Made by a program: the position numbers and the translations under genes. The notes beneath the pieces are model-generated. The model was not told the origin of the DNA. It saw only the letters and a list, made by a program, of their open reading frames with translations, and searched no databases. Positions 8,096 through 17,543 of a DNA stretch of 64,000 nucleotides are shown here, in pieces (the first letter of the stretch is position 1; every line of letters starts with the position of its first letter). The DNA is from Phycisphaerales bacterium. Its GTDB lineage: Bacteria > Planctomycetota > Phycisphaerae > Phycisphaerales > UBA1924. The stretch is taken from assembly GCA_029260265.1 (NCBI GenBank), contig JAJDDO010000025.1:1-64000 (forward strand), given 5' to 3'.

Positions 8096-10981
8096 TTAGA
8101 TCGGACGGACCAACGGATCGGTTGGCTTCGCGAGGGTGCCGGTTGTCGGCCGTCCGCCGGGGAGCCCCGTGCTTTGATCACAGAATCCTGGCTGCCAGAT
8201 ACTCAAGAAGATCATGATGTCATTGAGCTCGAGGTTTCCGCTTGCATTCATGTCGGCAAGGATGTTGCCCGACTGATGCCAGTGCAGGAAGATCTGCAGA
8301 TCGAGCAGGTTGACGATGCCGTCGCCATTCAGATCGCCCGGGCAGGCGGTCAGCGCGATGGGGCATCCCTCAAAGACCGGTGTGCCATTGTCGGTGCCAT
8401 AGATCTTGAGCCGGTAGCTGACGAGCGTCTTTGCGGTGTGATTGGCATTTCCGGGGAGCCCAAAGGTGCCCAAGTAAGTCACCTGCTCCTGACCAAGGTC
8501 AGCGGGGTCCGGTGGGTCTGCCGGTGCGGTGCCCTGTGGGCTTGCTTCATCTGACCGGAAGTCGGCGATGATCAATCTCCACTCGCCTCCGGACAACTCG
8601 CCCCAGTGCTTGTAGGTCGAGAAGGTGTGGTTCAGGTACGCATTCCCGCTCATCCCGTTGGAATCACCGCGAGGCAGTGCCAGTGGTGAGATCGTGCCTT
8701 GCGGGCTTGCGATCGCGATGAACAAGTCACCCGCACCGTCGCCCTCGATCGTGACTTCAAGTTCGACGCCCTCGACGGTCAAGTTGTCACGGACGCAACT
8801 CATGATGAAGTTGGTCGCGGCACCGGGAACAAGCCTGTTGGTCTCGAGGTTCTCAGAAATGATGGCGACTTTCTCGTATGTCGCATCCGCGATTTCGCCA
8901 TCGGCGAGGAACGCATTACCCTCTTCAGCAATATCAACCAGCCCCGAATCCAAAATGATGGACTTGGAAACATTTTCCCATGTCAATGCAGCCGCGACCG
9001 CCGCGTCGGCGTCCATGATCCCAAACCCGTACCCGTCGTGATGACGAACTCCGCCGCTATTGGTTGTCCAGAAAGTCGGTGGGTTGCCGGGGAAATCGTC
9101 CGGATCTGAAGTGCCAAGCCCAACGGCATCGACAGTCCAGTAGCTCTGGGTTGGGTCGTAGTTGACCGGTGTCGAGGTCTGCTGGATGATGTGCTGCACA
9201 TCGCGGATGGTGAGGGTCGGGTTGGCTTCGAGCATCAGGGCGATGATTCCTGAAGCAACCGGTGCAGCCGCGCTCGTGCCGTTGAACTGGCAGCTTTCAA
9301 GATCTGGATCGACAAAGCTTGTATTGAATGCACCAAAGTCCGTGCTGCAATTGGCAGAATCAGTATCGCCATCACCTGGCTGCTCAAGGGTGACGAGCCC
9401 GATCCCGGCCGATGCTGCTCCGTATCCCGCGCCCATGGGCCGCGGTGTGAACTCTTGCGCAAGCGTGGTGTCTTGAACATAAGTGGAAGCAAAGACTGAG
9501 CATCCGGTAGTCGAGTACCCAGACAGGGCATTGGACATCCCTGCCGAGCCGATCGCAAATGTGCGGGCTCGTGTTGCTCTGGAGTTGTACTCGACGCGAT
9601 CACCCATCAGCCCGCTCCAACGCCAGCCGGCGTCCACCATGCCGTCGATGTGAAATACATCGGGGACGCCATCGCCGTCGCCATCGGCGCGGGTGGGGTC
9701 TGGACCTGAAATATCAAGGTATCCGTATGGGGTAACCGGGGCTGGTGCGTTGAATCCTGCAAGCCCGGGAAGGCTGATCGCGTTGCCGGTCAAGAGTCGA
9801 GCGAATCCCTGAAAACTGCTTCCATTTCCTGCTGAAAAGACAAAGATCCGCCCATGCCCATTGCGCCCGAGCCGAAGACCCTGATCAAGCCCGATGAACT
9901 CGATGCGGGTCATCCCTGCATGCGTCACTTGTGGGATATCGATCTCAAAGTCATCCGGGAGAGCCTCAAGGAACTTCCCGGTCGGCGAGACCGGGGAAGT
10001 TAGATTCATCGGGCCCCAAGAGTTATTGATGATGTCGATGTCATTGAGCTCATGCCCGAATGATTCGCCGGCGTTGATGGAGCTGCCATTGAGCAATGAC
10101 GCGAGCTGCGCCCCATACGCAACGCCCGAACCAGCAAGCCCGTTGTTGCCCTCACCTGCAGCAAGACCGGCGACGCTGACACCATGCGAGTAGCTGATGT
10201 TGAATGGGTCAGTCGGCACCGAGAGATCGCGGTTGATCTGGTTGACAAGATCGGGGTGAATATTCTCAACGCCCAGATTGTCAACATGGTAGAAACTGTT
10301 CTGGTCGGCTTCAAGAATGCCAATCACCACGCCGCTGCCGGTGATCCCGCGGTCATAGGCGGCGGCGACATTGTTGTCGTTGCCGCCCGGGTTATCGATG
10401 TGCCACTGTTCTGAAGCAGATGGGTCACTCGTGATCGCTTTGTTCTCAACCGGGTTGCGGTGTTCGATTTCGGTCCAGAGAATGCCCGGCTTGTTCTCGA
10501 GTGCTGCAGCCATGTTGATCGCGTCTTCCACCGAGTTGGCCTCGACGATGAACACCGTATCCAACCCGCTGAATGTGCGGTAGGAATGCGATCCCGGGCG
10601 ATCGCTCTGGAGCGCCGCACCGGCCAATGAAATCGCACGCTTAAGGTCCGCTTCGCTCTCTGCACCGACACTCAATCGAGCGAACAGTGTTTTGGTTTGG
10701 TTGAGGTGCGGGCGGTTGGCATCAACCACGCGCACGGCCTTTGACTCGCGCCAGGTGGGATGCTCGACGGTGTAATCCAATCCATTCAAGGAGTTCAGCT
10801 TGAGCTTCATCACCTTGCCGGTGACGGCTGCAGCGGTCGACTGACCAGTGGCAGCGCCGTTCGTTTGAGCCTGCTCTTTGACAGGCAGGGTCGGTTCGGC
10901 GGCGTTCGCAGCGGTCAAACCGGTGCCGAGGACAAGCCCCGCGAGCGAGAATAGCGTCAGTGCGTGCATTTCAATGCGCAT
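8096..10981 (-). CDS. secreted subtilisin-like (S8) serine protease with P-domain-like and dockerin-like C-terminal modules
   Basis: A 961-residue exported protease. The start at ATG 10981 has GGAG seven bases upstream; a longer frame begins with TTG at 10993. The signal peptide ends near LTAANA. A propeptide-like region follows (about 30-185), then the S8 catalytic domain with Asp226 in GILEAD, His266 in SHGVSVAG, oxyanion Asn386 in FSAGNG and Ser570 in NGTSAAAP. The usual D-T/S-G around the first Asp is replaced by E-A-D-Q, and large inserts lie between His and Ser. A beta-rich region near 710-830 resembles the proprotein-convertase P domain. Near the C-terminus are two Asp-rich dockerin-like loops, GDLNGDGIVNLLD and ADMNASGNLELND, common in planctomycete secreted proteins. 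It is a single gene with its own terminator, probably degrading external protein. Confidence 0.9.
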   Translation of the reverse strand: MRIEMHALTLFSLAGLVLGTGLTAANAAEPTLPVKEQAQTNGAATGQSTAAAVTGKVMKLKLNSLNGLDYTVEHPTWRESKAVRVVDANRPHLNQTKTLFARLSVGAESEADLKRAISLAGAALQSDRPGSHSYRTFSGLDTVFIVEANSVEDAINMAAALENKPGILWTEIEHRNPVENKAITSDPSASEQWHIDNPGGNDNNVAAAYDRGITGSGVVIGILEADQNSFYHVDNLGVENIHPDLVNQINRDLSVPTDPFNISYSHGVSVAGLAAGEGNNGLAGSGVAYGAQLASLLNGSSINAGESFGHELNDIDIINNSWGPMNLTSPVSPTGKFLEALPDDFEIDIPQVTHAGMTRIEFIGLDQGLRLGRNGHGRIFVFSAGNGSSFQGFARLLTGNAISLPGLAGFNAPAPVTPYGYLDISGPDPTRADGDGDGVPDVFHIDGMVDAGWRWSGLMGDRVEYNSRATRARTFAIGSAGMSNALSGYSTTGCSVFASTYVQDTTLAQEFTPRPMGAGYGAASAGIGLVTLEQPGDGDTDSANCSTDFGAFNTSFVDPDLESCQFNGTSAAAPVASGIIALMLEANPTLTIRDVQHIIQQTSTPVNYDPTQSYWTVDAVGLGTSDPDDFPGNPPTFWTTNSGGVRHHDGYGFGIMDADAAVAAALTWENVSKSIILDSGLVDIAEEGNAFLADGEIADATYEKVAIISENLETNRLVPGAATNFIMSCVRDNLTVEGVELEVTIEGDGAGDLFIAIASPQGTISPLALPRGDSNGMSGNAYLNHTFSTYKHWGELSGGEWRLIIADFRSDEASPQGTAPADPPDPADLGQEQVTYLGTFGLPGNANHTAKTLVSYRLKIYGTDNGTPVFEGCPIALTACPGDLNGDGIVNLLDLQIFLHWHQSGNILADMNASGNLELNDIMIFLSIWQPGFCDQSTGLPGGRPTTGTLAKPTDPLVRPI

Positions 10982-11227
10982 TATGGTCTCCAAACTTAGT
11001 GGTTGTCCCCGTCAGATCGGGCAGGCCCGAGTATAGTGCATTCGGCCCCGTCATGCCTGCGAATTCTGACGATTCTGCGAGGCGCACAGCGTGCGGTGAT
11101 CCATGCAAAATCGGATGGGGCTGGAACATGTACCCCTACTCCAATAAGATCTACGCCGATACCAGATCACCTGTTGCGATCAATCCTCATCGCGGGGTCA
11201 TTTTTCCCCTTTCGTTGCGAATGAGGG

Positions 11228-12697
11228 TTATTCCTGCGGGCTGGTCATGGAACTCGGATCGAGCAGTTCGTTCAGTCGATCGGCATCGAGAATCCCTTGT
11301 TCCAATGCCAGTTCGCGAACGGTTTTGCCCTCGGCGAATGCTTGGTAAGCAAGCTTGGCCGATGCGTCGTACCCAATAACAGGAACCAAACTTGTGCACA
11401 TCGCGAGCGATCCTTCGATCAACGCTTCACACCGATCATGGTCGGGCTCAAGCCCGTTTAACAGCTTGTCATTTAATGTATTACAAGCACCGGCGAGCAG
11501 GTTGATCGAGTCGAGCACATTGGCACCCATCATCGGCATCGCAACATTTAGATCCAGCAGCGAACCAACCCCGCCGAGCCCGCCGGTCGTCACCGCTGCG
11601 TCGTTGCCGATCACCTGGCACGAGACCATGACCACCGCCTCGCAGATCACCGGGTTGACCTTCCCAGGCATAATGCTCGACCCTGGCTGAACCGCAGGCA
11701 GCTTCAGCTCCCCGATCCCGCACCGCGGGCCTGAGCCGAGCCAGCGGATGTCATTGGCGATCTTGGACAGGCTCACCGCGATGGTCTTGAGCAATCCTGA
11801 GGCTTCTACGATCCCGTCTTTGGTGTGCTGGGCTTCGAAATGGTTGACTGCTTCGCGGAAATGGATGCCCGTCGTGTTGGTGAGTTCCGCGCAGACCAGC
11901 TCGCTGAATCTCGGATGGGTGTTGATCCCGGTGCCCACGGCGGTGCCTCCGATAGGGAGCTCGCCCAGGGTGTGCAGCGCACGATGGAGCCGCTCTTCGC
12001 TGTGGTGCATCTGGGCGGCGTATCCGCTGAACTCCTGCCCGAGCCTGATCGGTGTGGCGTCTTGCAGATGCGTCCGCCCAATTTTGACCACGCTGTCCCA
12101 TGCCTTTGCCTTGGAATCCAGCTCTTGGGCCAGCCGCGTGATCGCGGGCAAGAGCTGCCCCTTGATCGCCCGCGCTGCGGAAATATGCATCGCGGTGGGG
12201 AAGGTATCGTTGCTGGATTGCCCCATATTGACATCGTCATTGGGGTGCACCGCGCCGTCTTGCTTGAGGTATTCGCTGTCTTTGCTCGATCCGATCGGGG
12301 CGCCTTTGGCTTGGCAAACGAGGTTCGAGATGACTTCATTGGCGTTCATATTCGTGCTCGTGCCGCTGCCGGTCTGGAAAATATCGATCGGGAAATGCCT
12401 CGCGATCCCGCCCTGGTCTTTGAGCCCGTCTTGGATCAAGGCACACGCGGATTCGATTGACTTGGATTTTTCATCACTGAGCTTTCCAAGCTTGTTGTTC
12501 GCGTGGGCGGCTGCAGCTTTGAGGGTGGCGAAGGCGCGGATCAACTCGCTGGGCACTTCACGCCCAGAAATGGGGAAGTTGATCACCGCACGCTGGGTTG
12601 ATGCTCCATAAAGCACATCCGAAGGCACGGGCATCTCGCCCATCGAATCCTTCTCAATCCGGGTTCCGGTCGGTTCAGTCGTGGCGGCGTGTGTCAT
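11228..12697 (-). CDS. fumC: class II fumarate hydratase
   Basis: A 489-residue cytoplasmic enzyme that interconverts fumarate and malate in the citric acid cycle. Class II motifs are all present: GSGTSTNMNANE (110-121), HPNDDVNMGQSSND (151-164), GRTHLQDATP (207-216, catalytic region) and the superfamily signature GSSIMPGKVNP (339-349). Length is close to the usual 460-470 residues, with about 20 extra at the N-terminus. Aspartase shares this fold, but the overall motif set fits fumarase better. Monocistronic, divergent from the gene at 12834. Confidence 0.94.
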   Translation of the reverse strand: MTHAATTEPTGTRIEKDSMGEMPVPSDVLYGASTQRAVINFPISGREVPSELIRAFATLKAAAAHANNKLGKLSDEKSKSIESACALIQDGLKDQGGIARHFPIDIFQTGSGTSTNMNANEVISNLVCQAKGAPIGSSKDSEYLKQDGAVHPNDDVNMGQSSNDTFPTAMHISAARAIKGQLLPAITRLAQELDSKAKAWDSVVKIGRTHLQDATPIRLGQEFSGYAAQMHHSEERLHRALHTLGELPIGGTAVGTGINTHPRFSELVCAELTNTTGIHFREAVNHFEAQHTKDGIVEASGLLKTIAVSLSKIANDIRWLGSGPRCGIGELKLPAVQPGSSIMPGKVNPVICEAVVMVSCQVIGNDAAVTTGGLGGVGSLLDLNVAMPMMGANVLDSINLLAGACNTLNDKLLNGLEPDHDRCEALIEGSLAMCTSLVPVIGYDASAKLAYQAFAEGKTVRELALEQGILDADRLNELLDPSSMTSPQE

Positions 12698-12833
12698 CGC
12701 GTTCCTCTTTCTCGCAGGGAGTCGTTCTCAAACACCGCATCATAGGTTCGTTTCTGCAAACTTCACTCGAAACCGAATTCAATTGCTCGCCGTATACTGC
12801 ATGAGACCGCCGCATCCACCATAGGGGACACCA

Positions 12834-14183
12834 ATGAATCGAGCTACCGCCGCCCTCCTCTCGGTCTTCGTCTTGCCGTTGGCGATTCAGACCGCCGATG
12901 CCCAGAGCCAGACGCGAAAAAACAACCCGTCGGACCCGGATATCCAGCTTCGTGAGAATCCCTACATTTCCTACTCCAAGCCGAGGCAGTGGGTGGTTGA
13001 TCAGACAATCTATCTGCTCTTGCCTCAATATGTGTACCTCGATCGCCACAACACCATCCAGCGTGAACCTTCCCCGGAGTTCCCCGACAATTTGGAGTTC
13101 GTCTATCCGCTGGTGTACCAGTCTTCTGCGAGTTGGAGCGATCCCGCCGCCGAGGTCTCCGGGTCGTTGTGGATTAACGATCGTCAGCTCGAAGTCAAAC
13201 CAACCATCCGATACGCCCCCCAGACCCAGGCGCCCTATTCAATCTGGAACTTCGGCGTCAAGGAAGCCCGCGTGTTGAGGTTCACCCTCAAAACAACCGC
13301 GACCTCGGTGGATACAACCTTTCATGAACAAGAAGCACTCAAACTCTCTTGGCCCGACGAATGGCCTGAAGAGGCCAATGTATTCCTGACGCCCATTCTT
13401 GATTCGATCGGCGAGCCGGTCTTGCCGCCCCTCAATGCCCCGGCGGGGACCGATCTGAGCGTGCCCGATGAATCGGTCATCACCGATCTGATCGACCACT
13501 GGACCGACGGGCATGATCCTAAACAGCTCTCGCCTGTTTTGCTCGCCAAGTACCTCACAGCCAAGGTGGTCGAGCACATCCATTCCAATGATCGTTCGTT
13601 GGTTGTGCCCAACACTTCGGGGTTCAATAGCGCGTTGACCAATACAAACGGGGTGGGCTCGACGCACAGCTTCAGCAGAACCGGGTTTTATGCCGGGTTC
13701 GAGGTCCGCCGAGCCGATCAGGCCGCGTTGTCCAACCGAGGTTCGCGACATGACATGACCATCCTCCTGACAGCGGTCTTCCGCGCCGCGGGCATCCCCG
13801 CCCGTTCGGTGATCGGGATCGACAATGAAGAGTCCGGCGATGATCGTGTCCAGAGCTGGACCGAGTTTGCGTTGTTCGATCCGGATCTTGATCTGCTGGT
13901 CTGGATCCCGGTGGATATCGATGAGTTGCGTGGGCGTGGGATCCGTTCGGCTCGGTACAAAGACCATTGGAAGTACTTTGGGACCTCGGATCGACTTCAT
14001 TCTATCGCGCCGGTTTCGTTCTACTTCCACCCGCCGGCGGCGTACCAATCCTACGAAGTCCCCGCGCTCTACGGCATCCGATCAACCGAAGAACTCTCGC
14101 AGATTGCAGAGCAGATCATCAGCTTCTCGATCAGCCGAAAGGCTGTGCGAGGAGATGACAAGAAGGACAACCGCGACAACTAG
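12834..14183 (+). CDS. secreted transglutaminase-fold protein, catalytic residues apparently lost
   Basis: A 449-residue exported protein with a signal peptide ending near ADAQ (residue 24), preceded by an AGGGGACACC ribosome binding region. The C-terminal half has the bacterial transglutaminase-like pattern: residues 300-330 end in AVFRAAGIPARSVIGID, and 340-361 read QSWTEF...WIPVD. Aligned by eye to that family, the catalytic Cys falls on Arg305 and the catalytic His on Gln340; only the Asp (361) remains. The N-terminal half (30-200) is beta-rich and unrecognised. It is probably a periplasmic binding or structural protein rather than a cysteine protease. A hexamer TATACT at 12793-12798 may be a -10 box, but I see no matching -35. 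Confidence 0.75.
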   Translation: MNRATAALLSVFVLPLAIQTADAQSQTRKNNPSDPDIQLRENPYISYSKPRQWVVDQTIYLLLPQYVYLDRHNTIQREPSPEFPDNLEFVYPLVYQSSASWSDPAAEVSGSLWINDRQLEVKPTIRYAPQTQAPYSIWNFGVKEARVLRFTLKTTATSVDTTFHEQEALKLSWPDEWPEEANVFLTPILDSIGEPVLPPLNAPAGTDLSVPDESVITDLIDHWTDGHDPKQLSPVLLAKYLTAKVVEHIHSNDRSLVVPNTSGFNSALTNTNGVGSTHSFSRTGFYAGFEVRRADQAALSNRGSRHDMTILLTAVFRAAGIPARSVIGIDNEESGDDRVQSWTEFALFDPDLDLLVWIPVDIDELRGRGIRSARYKDHWKYFGTSDRLHSIAPVSFYFHPPAAYQSYEVPALYGIRSTEELSQIAEQIISFSISRKAVRGDDKKDNRDN

Positions 14184-14196
14184 ATTATTGGACCGA

Positions 14197-14817
14197 TCAG
14201 ACTTCGAGGCAGTTCTCGAACCGGTGCTCGTGAATCGGGGCAAGCACCCCGAGGATCTTGCCGAGCACAGCGCCTGGTGAGCCGATCGCGTCGATGTCGT
14301 GCACCAGCGTCGGGTCATAGTGATCGAGCACGGGCTTGGTCTCGCGGTCGTACACATCAAGGCGATTGCGGACGACCTCTTCGCGTGCGTCGTCGATACG
14401 CTTTTGTTGCAGAGCGCGTCGGCTGAGGCGTTTGACCATCTCGTCGCGATCGTTGGCAACCAGGTGGATGATCCCGAGCACATCAATGTACTGGTCCATC
14501 AGCCCGGTCTGGGCTGCGGTGCGCGGGATGCCGTCGAGGATCAGCAGATCGGTCATCGGCTTGAAGACCCCGAGCAGCGACTGGGCATGGACATACTGAT
14601 GCCAGAGCGCGACGGTGACCTCGTCGGGGACGAGCTCGCCCTTGGATGAGTATTCGTAGAAGACCTTGCCGAGTTCAGAGTGTTTGTCGAGCGAGCGGAA
14701 CATATCGCCGGTGGACATGTGGAAGTACCCCGGAACCTTCCCGAGCAAAGCGCCCTGGGTGCCCTTGCCGGCACCCGGTGCGCCGAAGAGCAATACTGCC
14801 TGATACCGGTCTGTCAT
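14197..14817 (-). CDS. adk: adenylate kinase (nucleoside monophosphate kinase family)
   Basis: A 206-residue enzyme that makes two ADP from ATP and AMP. The P-loop GAPGAGKGTQ is at 12-21, the AMP-binding STGDMFR at 35-41, and the DG-PRT motif at 95-100 reads DGIPRT where most adenylate kinases have DGFPRT. The Arg-rich lid hinge is KRLSRRALQQKRIDDAREEVVRNRL. The short lid has no zinc-binding Cys. The start at ATG 14817 is chosen because the P-loop then begins at the expected position; the frame is open to 14970 but those residues look non-coding. UMP/CMP kinase is a less likely alternative. Confidence 0.85.
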   Translation of the reverse strand: MTDRYQAVLLFGAPGAGKGTQGALLGKVPGYFHMSTGDMFRSLDKHSELGKVFYEYSSKGELVPDEVTVALWHQYVHAQSLLGVFKPMTDLLILDGIPRTAAQTGLMDQYIDVLGIIHLVANDRDEMVKRLSRRALQQKRIDDAREEVVRNRLDVYDRETKPVLDHYDPTLVHDIDAIGSPGAVLGKILGVLAPIHEHRFENCLEV

Positions 14818-15000
14818 CGCTGCACTCCCTGCCCTCGCCTCGCTTCTGGAATCCCCTCCGGATCCCAATAGAGGCGTTGATCCTGACAAAGCTTTCACAT
14901 TCCACGCCCGAGAACCATACCGCCCCTCGGGTCTAAACGATAGGTCGGTAAACCCACAAAGGGGCTTCATTCTGCCCTGCCAACTCTGAAAGAATCACCC

Positions 15001-15033
15001 AAAGAAAAAGGGCGTGCCCGTCAAGGCACGCCC
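15001..15033 (-). terminator. Rho-independent terminator after fusA
   Basis: A perfect 9-bp stem, GGGCGTGCC (15010-15018) with GGCACGCCC (15025-15033) and a 6-base loop. On the minus strand it is followed by a T-rich run (complement of 15001-15009). It lies 27 bases past the end of the EF-G gene. Confidence 0.88.
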
Positions 15034-15059
15034 GAGAAGATCTTGATTTTCAGGCGGAA

Positions 15060-17177
15060 TCAGGCCCCCGACTCGATGACCTCTTCCTGGAGGTTACGAG
15101 GCATCGCACGGTACTCTTTGAACTCCATCGAGTTGGCTGCACGCCCCTGGGACATGCCACGCAGATCGGTGGTGTATCCGAACATCTCGCTGAGCGGGAC
15201 ATCGGCCGTGATCTCTTTGATGATGCCCTTATCCTCGGTATCGAGGATCATCCCGCGGCGCGACGAGAGGTCGCCGGTGACATTGCCGAGGTAATCCTCG
15301 GGGGTCACGATGACAACCTTCATGATGGGCTCGAGGAGCACCGAGCCGGCCTTGGAGACCGCTTCACGCAATGCCAAACGGCCCGCCTGCTCGAACGCGA
15401 TCTGGCTCGAGTCGACATCGTGGTACTTGCCGTCCACGAGGGTGACTTTGATATTGATCAATGGGAACCCGGCGCTCACGCCGCCCTTGGCGGTGTTGCG
15501 GACACCGGTCTCGACCGATGGGATGAACTCCTTGGGGATCGACCCGCCGACGATGCCGTTGACGAACGCGACATTATCCTTGAAATCTAACCCATCGGCT
15601 TCGGCCTGCTCAGCGGTGTAAGGCTCGATGTTGACGGTACAGTCGCCAAACTGACCGCGACCACCGGACTGCTTCTTGAACAAGCCTCGGCAACCGTCTG
15701 CCGAACCATTGATCGCCTCACGGTAGGAAACCCGTGGTCGCCCAACCTCAACGCCGACCTTCATGTCGCGGACGATCTTGTTCTTGATGATCTCAAGGTG
15801 AAGCTCGCCCATGCCCGCGATGATGGTCTGCCCGGTTTCGTCGTTGTATTCCGAGCGGAAAGATGGATCTTCGCGGCGGATGGTCACGAGGGCTTCGGAA
15901 AGCTTCCGCTTGTCGTCTGCGGTGTTTGGTTCGATGGACATCGAGATCACGGGCTCTGGGAACTCCATGCGTTCGAGGATGACGGGGTTGTCGCTGTCAC
16001 ACAGCGTGTCGCCCGTGATCGAGTTCTTGATCCCGACAACCGCAACGATGTTGCCCGCGCCGACCTCGTCAAGGGCCTGGCGGTCCTTGGCGTGCATCTC
16101 GAAGATCCGTGATGCGATCTCGCGTTTGTTGTTGCCCGGGTTGATCACACGGGTGCCCTTGACGAGCTTGCCCGAGTAAATCCGCATGTAGGTCAGGTCG
16201 CCATGGGTATCCGAAACGACCTTGAACACGAGCGCCGAGAACGGTGCGGTGTCGTCGTGCGGGCGGGTCATCGCGACGGTTTTATCCTTCGGATCGGTGC
16301 CCTTCATTTCGGGTACTTCTTGCGGTGATGGCAAGTAATCAATGACGGCGTCGATGAGGCGCTGCACGCCGACATTCTTGAGCGCTGAACCACAGAAGAC
16401 GGGGTTGCACTCGAGGGCGATCGTGCCCTTGCGGATGGCCTTGCGGATCATCTCTTGGGTGATGCTGTCCTCGTCTTCGAGGTAGGCTTCCATCAGATCG
16501 TCGTCGAGCGCTGCCGCGCCTTCGACGAGGTCGTGGCGCCACTTGGCTGCAGACTCTTGGAGCTCGTCCGGGATGTCCATCTCGGTGACAACCGCGCCCA
16601 TTGAATCTGGGTCAAAGTGGTACGCCCTCATCTCGAGCAGGTCGATGATTCCTTGCAGCTCATCGCCTTCGCCCCAGGGGATCTGCATCGCGATTGCGTT
16701 GGCGCCGAGGCGTTTCTTGATGGTGTCAAACGAGTAGGCGAAGTTGGCGCCGAGCTTGTCCATTTTGTTGATCAGGCACATGCGGGGAACATTGTAACGG
16801 TCGGCCTGACGCCACACGGTTTCGGACTGGGCTTCAACGCCTTCCTTGCCGTCAAACACCGCGACCGCACCGTCGAGCACGCGGAGCGAACGCTCGACTT
16901 CAATCGTGAAGTCCACATGACCGGGGGTGTCGATCAGGTTGATCTTGTACTCTTTGCCCTTGTGTGTCCAGGGGCAGGTGGTCGCCGCGGACTGGATGGT
17001 GATGCCTCGCTCTTGTTCTTCTTGGAGGAAGTCCATGGTTGCGGTGCCTTCGTGGACTTCACCGAGCTTGTAGTTCTTGCCGGTGTAGTACAAGATTCGC
17101 TCGGTGACGGTGGTTTTGCCCGCATCGATGTGGGCGGCGATGCCGATGTTGCGGATGTATGAAAGGTCGCTTGCCAT
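15060..17177 (-). CDS. fusA: translation elongation factor G
   Basis: A 705-residue GTPase that drives ribosomal translocation. G1 is AHIDAGKTT at 15-23, followed by the switch I region, G3 DTPGH (about 82-86) and G4 NKMD (about 136-139). The later domains include GMGELHLE and GRGQFGDC, both standard for EF-G. The start at ATG 17177 has AGAGGAA eight bases upstream; the frame continues to 17264 but that part is not conserved. It is not next to rpsL, rpsG or tuf here, as happens in many planctomycetes, and it has its own terminator. A second divergent EF-G may exist elsewhere, so which paralogue this is cannot be told. Confidence 0.95.
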   Translation of the reverse strand: MASDLSYIRNIGIAAHIDAGKTTVTERILYYTGKNYKLGEVHEGTATMDFLQEEQERGITIQSAATTCPWTHKGKEYKINLIDTPGHVDFTIEVERSLRVLDGAVAVFDGKEGVEAQSETVWRQADRYNVPRMCLINKMDKLGANFAYSFDTIKKRLGANAIAMQIPWGEGDELQGIIDLLEMRAYHFDPDSMGAVVTEMDIPDELQESAAKWRHDLVEGAAALDDDLMEAYLEDEDSITQEMIRKAIRKGTIALECNPVFCGSALKNVGVQRLIDAVIDYLPSPQEVPEMKGTDPKDKTVAMTRPHDDTAPFSALVFKVVSDTHGDLTYMRIYSGKLVKGTRVINPGNNKREIASRIFEMHAKDRQALDEVGAGNIVAVVGIKNSITGDTLCDSDNPVILERMEFPEPVISMSIEPNTADDKRKLSEALVTIRREDPSFRSEYNDETGQTIIAGMGELHLEIIKNKIVRDMKVGVEVGRPRVSYREAINGSADGCRGLFKKQSGGRGQFGDCTVNIEPYTAEQAEADGLDFKDNVAFVNGIVGGSIPKEFIPSVETGVRNTAKGGVSAGFPLINIKVTLVDGKYHDVDSSQIAFEQAGRLALREAVSKAGSVLLEPIMKVVIVTPEDYLGNVTGDLSSRRGMILDTEDKGIIKEITADVPLSEMFGYTTDLRGMSQGRAANSMEFKEYRAMPRNLQEEVIESGA

Positions 17178-17543
17178 GATTCGGTTCCTCTTCAGGTCGT
17201 ATTCGTCGTCGGTTCTACTGGTTGGCCGACGGGTACTTCCGGCGGCAATCACGATGCCCAGCATCGTGATGCGAGGCGAATAACTTGGTTGGGGTTGCTT
17301 GCTCGTGAGTCTGACTCAGCCGAGCGCATCGAGGGACGCATCACCGGCCGGGTCGGGTTCGGATGGTTCGTCCATGTCGGTGCACTCCTCATGTCGCCCG
17401 CGATCATTGCAGATACGCCGGGAGACTCAAACACTCAAAGCCTTGTCAAACAAAGGATTCCGAAAACACTCCTAATTGAGCAGCCAGGAATCCGAGTCCA
17501 GAATCGTAGCCGCAAATCCAGCCCAATCAACCGAAAAACCCCG
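17178..17543. other. intergenic region upstream of fusA
   Basis: 366 bases without a credible gene, between the end of the O-antigen ligase-like gene and fusA. It should contain the fusA promoter, but I see no clear -35/-10 pair. The one distinct element is a perfect palindrome at 17248-17270. Confidence 0.6.
17248..17270. repeat. perfect 9-bp inverted repeat upstream of fusA
   Basis: ATCACGATG (17248-17256) pairs with CATCGTGAT (17262-17270) around CCCAG. It lies about 70 bases before the fusA start. There is no T-run, so a terminator is unlikely; an operator or a leader hairpin is possible. Confidence 0.4.
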
